Origin: Ariolimax columbianus
Lineage: Eukaryota > Mollusca > Gastropoda > Stylommatophora > Arionidae
DNA length: 64,000 nucleotides
Direction of reading: 5' to 3'
Assembly: GCA_036924085.1 (NCBI GenBank)
Contig: JAVGWX010000005.1
Span: forward strand, 38,579,483-38,643,482
Translations under genes and position numbers: made by a program
Shown here: piece by piece, positions 57,546-64,000 of the stretch
How the letters are laid out: each line of letters begins with the position of its first letter
Numbering within the stretch: position 1 is the first letter of the stretch
Notes under the pieces: model-generated
What the model was told of the DNA's origin: nothing
Seen by the model: only the letters and a program-made list of their open reading frames with translations
The model's database searches: none

Positions 57546-58425
57546 ATTTAGGCTGTCTAATGTTTAAACTGAAATGACGTCAGCTACACAAGTATCCTTA
57601 GATTTGGAACACAAGAGCTATTGTCGTTTTGTTGATCAAAGTACATTACTGGTTTGTTGTGTGTTTTCATCTTGTTGTTTATTGTTTGATTGTTTGTTGT
57701 TGCTGTTTTTTTAGTTTTTTTAATACGGCGATAAGTAAATCACGTATAAACGAAAATTGATAGAAAAAGTTTCAGATGTCAATTTATTTGCTTATGCTTG
57801 TTTGTACTGTGCAGTGGAGCATGCAGCCTAGTCCACTGAGCTGGCTTGCGAAAACTGGGATTACACCGAGTAAGGGACGGACGGACATTAAAAAAGATCC
57901 GGGCGTGGTTTTCTCCTGGTACGCCCGCGCTTCCAGTCGACCCAGGTGTAAATCAACTAGTACCATGCTGGACCAAGGTCATAGCGCAGGTCCTCCATCG
58001 ATCTCATTGGTAGAAGTCCGGTAATACGATGACAGTGTAGTGCCACCATGAACCCACGTGACGTATTAACCTATCGTTGTCAGACAAGAGCATGACGTGG
58101 TCGGATCATGGCCATCTCTTAGTAGAGAGGCATCTAGGACATCACTAAAGCTAGTTTTACTCTTGATAGAGGGAGGTGGGGGTGGTTGTGGATGTGGTCT
58201 CGTACTGAAAATGCCAACGACCTATGATATATCATCGCCCGTTGAGTTACTCGAAGCCGCACAATGTTCATATATTTTTGTTTCCACATTTCGAAGTCAT
58301 TTAACATGGCTGGAATGACAATGTTGTTGACGGTGGGATCTCTCTCATCTGTTGGAAGTATGTAAGTAGCATGCTCTTTGCAGAACATTACTTCTTAAAA
58401 CTGCCAACCTGTGTGGTCGTTATAA
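57546..58425. other. Unassigned spacer
   Basis: No supported gene. Short frames here show no family features. Confidence 0.4.
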
Positions 58426-58429
58426 ATTT

Positions 58430-58570
58430 ATAGGCAGGTTACCACTACTTGCCGTAGATATCGCAGAGAAATAATTTCATGTGTCTGCCAATCTTGACAC
58501 GGCAAGATTCGACTTAGACACGTTGCGATTGTGGAACACACGCTTTACCACTAGGTCAAAATTTGCTTAC
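58430..58570 (-). mobile_element. tRNA-derived SINE fragment (SINE-3)
   Basis: Minus strand: TTGACCTAGTGGTAAAGCGT (A-box-like, close to TGGCCTAGTGGTAAAGC) and, about 30 bp on, TAAGTCGAATCTTGCCGTGT (degraded B box, GGTTCGAATCC expected). TTGGCAGACAC follows. Spacing fits a tRNA head. A single copy only. Confidence 0.55.
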
Positions 58571-58689
58571 TATTGACATATGGGCTGGATGTAACTGTGG
58601 CTGAATTCAACAAAATACTATCCTTCGTGAAACCATTGGTGCATATCGTGTGCATTCGTTATTTTTTGGTCCAAGGTTTTGTACGAAGC

Positions 58690-59055
58690 AAGATTTTTTT
58701 ACGGGATCAATTCCAAGCCGCACTTATTCGTCAGGGCAGATAAGTATTCAACATGTATTGGGGTCTAGTGTCTACATAGTTTTAAATCAACTGTCACGAG
58801 TTTGTTCTTGAGCTCTTCTAATCATTGCTCAGCTTCCTGGATGCGATAGATGATTATGATGATGAATTTGTCACTCGCAAATCGGAAATGACTAAACATG
58901 TATCCGATTATGTTAATAACCTTATCTTCCTAATTTAGTGTGCGGAAGCATTCTTCAAGTGCTACTGTGACAGGTTTGGTGGAGATTGTGTCACGCTATT
59001 ACATGCCGCGTCGTATTTGAATATGAATACCTCTTCTTTTCCAATATGATTTCCA
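58690..59055 (-). mobile_element. LINE RT palm fragment
   Basis: Minus strand: IRRGM then RDTISTKPVTVALEECFRTL (about 59010-58925; family VRQGDxISPKLFxxALEEVFRxL), EDKVINIIGYMFSHFRFASD (58915-58860; HLRFADD expected, the box reads FASD), and LEELKNKLVTV. Two stops within the first block. The RT ends abruptly near 58700. Confidence 0.78.
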
Positions 59056-59079
59056 CCTGCCTTTATACGTAACTTAACG

Positions 59080-59640
59080 TCTTTATGCTGGCTTAGAAGA
59101 CTCTGCAGAGTCTGTATACAACCAGTTTAATTTACATTACCTTGCTCTAAAAGCTATGTGCATCCAAAGTATTCTTAAATGCATTAATTGCCCCTGCCTA
59201 CTACCTCCTGTGGCATTGCCTTCCAAGCATTGACCACTCTCTGACTAAAAAATATTTTCTTTTTTGCAATATCTATATATATATATATGGACCTCTCTTT
59301 AGTTAATTTGTAGTTATGCCCTCTTGTTCTTGTGGGTGGCTGAATTTTGAAAAAAAAACCTGTTTTTATCTAATTTTTCCATTCCTCTGATCATCCTATA
59401 AATCTGTATTAAGTCACCTCAAATTCGTCTCTTTTCTAGGCACTTGTAGGCCGGATTTTCTGAGTCTTTCCTCATAACTGTAATTCTGGAATCCCATTAT
59501 CAGCTTTGTCACTCTTTTTTTTTTTCCAGCAAGTTTATATCCCCTCTATGATAATGACTCCACACAGTACTCCAATCTAGGTCTAACTAATACTTTATAC
59601 AATTTGACTATCACTTCCTTGCTCCTATCTATAATATTAT
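59080..59640 (-). mobile_element. CR1-like LINE 3' end
   Basis: Minus strand: VIVKLYKVLVRPRLEYCVES (59615-59555; family LLVRPxLEYxVQFWSPH), TKLIMGFQNYSYEERLRKSG (about 59500-59445; MTKLIPGxRNLSYEERLxxL), QEQEGITTN, and FFSQRVVNAWKAMPQEVVG (59255-59195; FFxQRVVNxWNxLPxEVV). These are the ordered C-terminal blocks of CR1-like RT. A short TA run (59272-59288) interrupts it. Confidence 0.8.
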
Positions 59641-59844
59641 TTTCATTCATACCTGACATTGCATTTGCCCCTTTTCACTGCTACCTGAACTTTCAGTGTC
59701 AGGTTATGAAGAGGTTTTTCTTACCGGGCCCTATTATGTGCTTCGTACACGGGGATCTTTACCGCTTCTGTTATTTCTGTTACCTGTATGTCAATTGGTC
59801 GCAAATAATTGTAATATTGTTAGAGCAACGTTCATTTATATATG

Positions 59845-60105
59845 CTAGGTGGGCTAGTAATTAAGTGATGCGGCTCATAATCAGAAGGTGCTGGGTTCGA
59901 TCACCATCACAGCACCGGCTGTTACCCCTCGGATAAAAACCCTTAGTAAATACAGGAGAAAGAAGACCATTACATAAAATGCATGCTGAGTCGGATGCCC
60001 TTGTCCGGCAGGCGCAAAATAAAAACCACAGTGCAACGCACACCACCGCCTTGGGGATTAGAGAAATAAGGCGAACTAAAAAGAAAGAAAAAAAAAACAA
60101 TGCTA
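59845..60105 (+). mobile_element. SINE-1 copy 2
   Basis: Same order as copy 1: GTGGGCTAGTAATTAAGTGA (A box region), GGGTTCGATCACC (B box, decayed at the 3' end), ATCACAGCACCGGCTGTTAC, AAATGCATGCTGAGTCGGAT, AATAAAAACCACAGTGCAAC, AAATAAGGCG, then AAAGAAAGAAAAAAAAAAC. The two copies differ by scattered substitutions and small indels. Only a weak flanking ATGCTA match. Confidence 0.88.
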
Positions 60106-60224
60106 TAAGCCGCACATATTGTTCCTTTGTGCCTTGCTTCCGTATGATATTTATAGCTGCGGTTGATTTAATGATATCGGAGGCTATTTTCATATTTCAT
60201 GAATACTAGACATAAGGGCATTAA

Positions 60225-60430
60225 GTACTTTCCTTACCATCCACATTAACTGGTAAAGAGCGTGGTTGTAGTTAATGCTGGAGTAGCCTTCCCTTAATCC
60301 TGTTGGCCTGCTCTTGTGGTTGACGATCTTCGAGTTACCATTGATGTATGTTCACAACTATTGTCCTGAAAAATTGTTACAAGGCTTACCGGAGAATATA
60401 CCGTAACCTCTTTTGCTTCTCATGTGGCTA
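60225..60430 (-). mobile_element. LINE RT fragment
   Basis: Minus strand: LEDRQPQEQAN, then in a second frame REGYSSINYNHALYQLMWM (about 60310-60245), matching EQAGFRxGYSTxDxIHALxQLI of RTE-like RT. About 60 residues only. Confidence 0.55.
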
Positions 60431-62049
60431 TGCTGTTTATAATCTTATTTAATTGTGTTTCTAATCAGCATGATTGTCTCACACTGTTCGATTTATTGAT
60501 CATTCCATTAATTTTGAGTCGTCTTGTTGTTGGAATTAATATAATGGTGGTATCCTTGATTCGACTGCATTTTGCCGTCTTCGATTTTTGTACGCCACGT
60601 TGGTGCAATTATTTAGCTGGTCCAACAACGGATCCAGCTGACAGGTCTGAGAGCACGTGCACTGTCAGTCATGTCTTTGAACTTGGTCTCTTAGTCTATA
60701 ATGATCAAGAAAGTACTGTACTCGTATTCTCCTTTCTGAATGGTGAAGTCGAGTCTTCGGATTGCACGTTTCATTAATTGGTCTGTGATCAATCGATTAT
60801 CAGTCGCTGCATCCCCTTCACGACATCAACACATTTAATATAATTACTTAGCGTGTACTCAAAGCACAGTGCTAGTTTCCCAGTTCGGGAAGTGCCAGGA
60901 CCACCTTTTTACAAAAGATTTGTCGAAGCCAATTTTCATGATGGGGAATGTTCAGTGCAGCTATTTAGCCAGACGCTCATTCCATACATTGCGACGATGT
61001 ATCATTCGGCTAGCTGTTTCGGTTCCCAACTGGCACTGATGTCGCCAACAACCGCTTCACTGTACACAGGCTGACAAAGCTGGCCTTCCAGCGGTTTATA
61101 TACATTTTTTTTAGATATCGTCATCAGCATACTCTCTGTATTGTTAATAGCAATCTCCGACAGTATATATTTTGAATGGGTATGTACCTGCAGCTCGAGT
61201 AAAGCGATTCGGTTGCTGATAGTTTAAATTGAAAGAACCGTTGGTGCATTGTGTGTAGCAATAATAAAGTCAGATCTATCAATGTAGTACGGGATTTTCC
61301 CTGCACCAGTGTGGGTCGCTTTCTGTTGTCGAGCTGATGATGATGATGTACACCAATCACATTTGATGAAGATCACTATTCTTTGTTCATCCGTGTGGAC
61401 AGTCTCTGCTTTTGTTGTGTTCATGGAAATAGGTAACTTGCGTGGTGAATTGGATTAAAGTGAAGACGAAATTGCGCTTTTTGTCAACCTCATTCTCTGG
61501 TTCTGATCAATCTTTAGCCAGTGGCAAGACTTTATCTAGATAACTAGAGATAGCACATGGTGCAGAGCTTGTGTCAGGGTTTAATCCCGAAGCCTTTTTC
61601 TTAAAGATGTATGCTAGGCAGCGGATGTAGATGGCATCGTTGTCTATTGTGCCTTTCTAATAATCGCAAGAGTTTGCAGTAACATCACTCAGCGTGTGAG
61701 TGATATGTAAGCATTTCTATTGGGCCTTGGTATAGCCCATTATAGCCTAGTCTATATTTCACAGAAACATCAAAACCGACCATGTATACAGCTAGTGCGA
61801 AGAGTGCCAATCTCATGCAGTTTATCCGTGTGAACTATACCGTGAAAATATGACACAAGTTTAAGCGAAACGGTAATTCATATAACCCATGTCCAGGTCA
61901 GGATAATCGGAAGGAAGAAAACACAAAAAACGAACCAATTAAACAGTAAAAAATAAAAAAAGAAGAAACATTTCGTGAACACAAGTGTAAGTCGTCGACT
62001 AATGTGAATTCCCCGCAAATCTGTGACATGGGGGCATCCTTAACGAACT
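60431..62049. other. Unassigned spacer
   Basis: No gene or repeat family recognised. Short open frames (for example 60424-60777) have no identifiable domain. Confidence 0.45.
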
Positions 62050-62115
62050 AAAAGCCAAAAGCAATATATACCCACATCTGATAGGGCGCCATCTTTGCGG
62101 CTGTTTTCTAACATG
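62050..62115 (+). repeat. R1 dispersed repeat, small fragment
   Basis: ATATATACCCACATCTGATA then GGGCGCCATCTTTGCGGCTG matches the ACCCGCAGCC...GGCGCCATCT part of R1. Confidence 0.4.
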
Positions 62116-62230
62116 TTGTTAATGATATCGAACTTAGTACAGTATGATTAGCAACTCGAAAGAGTTTCGGACATCCCGATGACGTCATATATACTTGTTT
62201 TTTTAATGCTTTTTAAATTGACGATAGCAA

Positions 62231-63508
62231 ACTTCAAAACAAACCAAGCCATGAGAGTTATAACAGGAGGCATGAAGTCAACGCCAATTGTAGAACTTGA
62301 AAAAATTACAAAACTGCAATCCATGACCTATAGAAGATACTGCAGAGCCCAGCTGCAGTCAGAGGAACTCCGAAGACTGACTGACCATCCAATGCACCAG
62401 AGACTAAACAATTTGGGAAATGGGAAACTAAAGCGGAGAAACTTTGCAGAAATAGCCAAAGCAAAGATGCACGAAGATCCCATAAACGCACTAACAACAC
62501 CAAAACCTATCACTACTGTACGAAAACCTACCTGGAGGCAGGATATATTTCCAGAGGTGGTAGAAAATATACCAGGTATTGGAAACAAAAAACTGCCAGA
62601 CTGAAAAAGAAAGGAGAGATACTACCCTAAGCTTCATATCGAAAAGCTACCCAAGCATGGACTGGACCCATGCATACACCGACGGTTCTGTAACAAACAC
62701 TACACAGAACGGAGGGGCAGGAGCATTCCTGAACCTACCAAATGGCAGACATATAACACTGTCATTCGCTACTGGTAAGTACACAAGCAATTTCAGAGCG
62801 GAGACAGAGGCACTGAGGGCGGCAGTGGAAGAAATGGTGACACACAATGAAAATGAAAGCCATATAGTCCTGCTTACAGATGCTCTCGCCGTAGTCACAG
62901 CGCTAAAAAGCCAGAAAAACACTGAGCTTAATGACTTAAGAGCAGCACTCTGCAAACTGTGCCAGCAGTCCGCACCAAAAAGGGTAGTGGTACAGTGGGT
63001 CCCATCACACTGCAACATCCAAGGCAACGAGGAAGCAGACAGACTGGCAAAAGAAGGTGCAAGACTACCACAAACAGATACTAGTATGACGTACGAAGAG
63101 TCAAAACGGCTTATCAGAGCCAGATACATGACCAAATGGGAAACAGAACATACTGGTTACACCAAAAACGATGCCTATTACCAGTTGAACTGAAGAGAGC
63201 AGGTCGTTGTCTTCAGACTTCGCACTGGCCACAATAGACTGAGGTACCATCTATTCAACAAACTGAAGATAGGTGGTACCGACGAATGCCCGTGCGGTAC
63301 TGGTAAAATGACCGCTGAACATCTGCTGCAGAACTGCCCGACACACGAGGATCAGATAGAGCAGATGTGGCCATCACCAGTGGAACTGCAAGACAAGCTC
63401 TATGGCAGTGGCGACAGCCTCAGGATGACCGCCGCTTTTTTCGAAAAAATAATGGTTACTGTCTGACTGCGTACGAAGAAGAAGAAGAAGAAGAAGAAGA
63501 AGAAGAAG
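62231..63508 (+). mobile_element. Young I-like LINE copy 3, connector to (GAA)n tail
   Basis: Starts within the RT-RNase H connector: NQAMRVITGGMKSTPIVELE. One extra A in a run near 62590 shifts the frame. RNase H in 62579-63193: YTDGS with Asp near 62680, FRAETEALRAAVEEM (two codons longer than copy 1), LLTDALAVV, VPSHCNIQGNEEADRLA with the His-containing motif intact. A TGA at 63191-63193 replaces the Arg codon seen in copies 1 and 2. Tail CPCGTGKMTAEHLLQNCP, then (GAA)n at 63470-63508. AAATTGACGATAGCAA (62215-62230) and AAATTGACGATAACAA (63509-63524) flank it: a 16-bp duplication with one mismatch. Confidence 0.95.
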
Positions 63509-63524
63509 AAATTGACGATAACAA

Positions 63525-63872
63525 TGCTACGAAAGACAATGAAGTATCTAAGAATGCAATGAAGTATCTAACAATGCAATGAAGTATCTAATAATGCAAT
63601 GAAGTATCTAACAATGCAATGAAATATTTAATCATGCAATGAAGTATATAACAGTATCTAACAATGCAATGAAGTATCTAACAATGCAATGAAGTATCTA
63701 ACAATGCAATGAAATATTTAACAATGCAATGAAGTATCTAACAATGCAAGGACGTATCTAACAATGCAATGAAGTATCTAACAATGCAATGAAGTATCTA
63801 ACAATGCAATGAAGTATTTAACAATGCAATGAAGTATCTAACAATGCAATGAAGTATCTAACAATGCAATGA
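63525..63872. repeat. 20-bp minisatellite, about 17 units
   Basis: Units of AATGCAATGAAGTATCTAAC with variants (GAAATATTTAA, GGACGTATC). Begins directly after the target-site duplication of the I-like LINE. Confidence 0.96.
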
Positions 63873-64000
63873 ACCCAGAGCGGATGTGTCTACAACTTGA
63901 CTAATTTCACATGCTATATTGTTTATAAAAAAATAACTGTTCCTTGACCGTACTTCTCTACACACCACTTCTGGAAACTATGAGAAACGCAACACAGTTG

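Noticed and set aside
60424..60777. 117-codon plus-strand frame with a hydrophobic start
   Set aside because: No homology or motif recognised and no sign of splicing; kept as unassigned spacer.

Overview
The window is non-coding, repeat-dominated DNA from an animal genome. No bacterial, archaeal or organellar gene is visible: there are no operons, no rRNA and no functional tRNA. The content is decayed non-LTR retrotransposons (LINEs), tRNA-derived SINEs, one Mutator-like DNA transposon, more than a dozen unrelated minisatellite arrays and long simple repeats (AT, CA, GATA/GACA). The mix of RTE-like LINEs ending in trinucleotide runs, RNase H-bearing I-like LINEs and tRNA-headed SINEs suggests an invertebrate, most likely a mollusc. 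That is inference from familiarity with such elements, not a database result. No host gene was recognised; one 129-codon open frame (2686-3075, minus) is the only candidate exon that is neither repeat nor transposon.

Layout. 1-10 kb: decayed LINE (1-1345, plus), first copy of an unclassified ~370 bp repeat called R1 here (1757-2130), candidate exon, 36-bp array, three minus-strand LINE 3' halves (4020-4880, 6715-7290, 7990-9600). 10-16 kb: 69-bp satellite (18 units), an inverted pair of R1 copies, a long AT run, remnants of a mariner-like and an RNase H LINE, 67-bp and 43-bp arrays. 16-21.3 kb: two copies of one LINE in head-to-head orientation, sharing a downstream reading frame that I cannot assign, then another RT fragment. 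22-33 kb: arrays and five LINE fragments. 33-36 kb: a young 5'-truncated I-like LINE inserted with a target-site duplication into a ~42-bp minisatellite. 37-43 kb: 25-bp array, SINE-2, a LINE that still shows endonuclease plus RT segments (39330-41850, minus), more LINE pieces and another SINE-2. 44-46 kb: Mutator-like transposase pseudogene. 47.6-51.3 kb: LINE tail, 42-bp array, R1, SINE-2 with an expanded head, 45-bp array, SINE-1 with target-site duplication. 51.5-55 kb: LINE tail, then an old LINE carrying a nested young I-like insertion. 55-64 kb: GATA/GACA tract, 39-bp array, SINE and LINE fragments, second SINE-1, and a third I-like insertion with target-site duplication beside a 20-bp array.

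How it fits together. The three I-like insertions (33760, 53405, 62231) are the youngest visible events: each has a (GAA)n tail and flanking duplications of 12-16 bp, and one sits inside an older LINE. The others are older, carry many stops and shifts, and act mainly as substrate for tandem amplification; several minisatellites start immediately beside LINE 3' ends. Family and clade names come from motif recognition by eye and were not confirmed by search.
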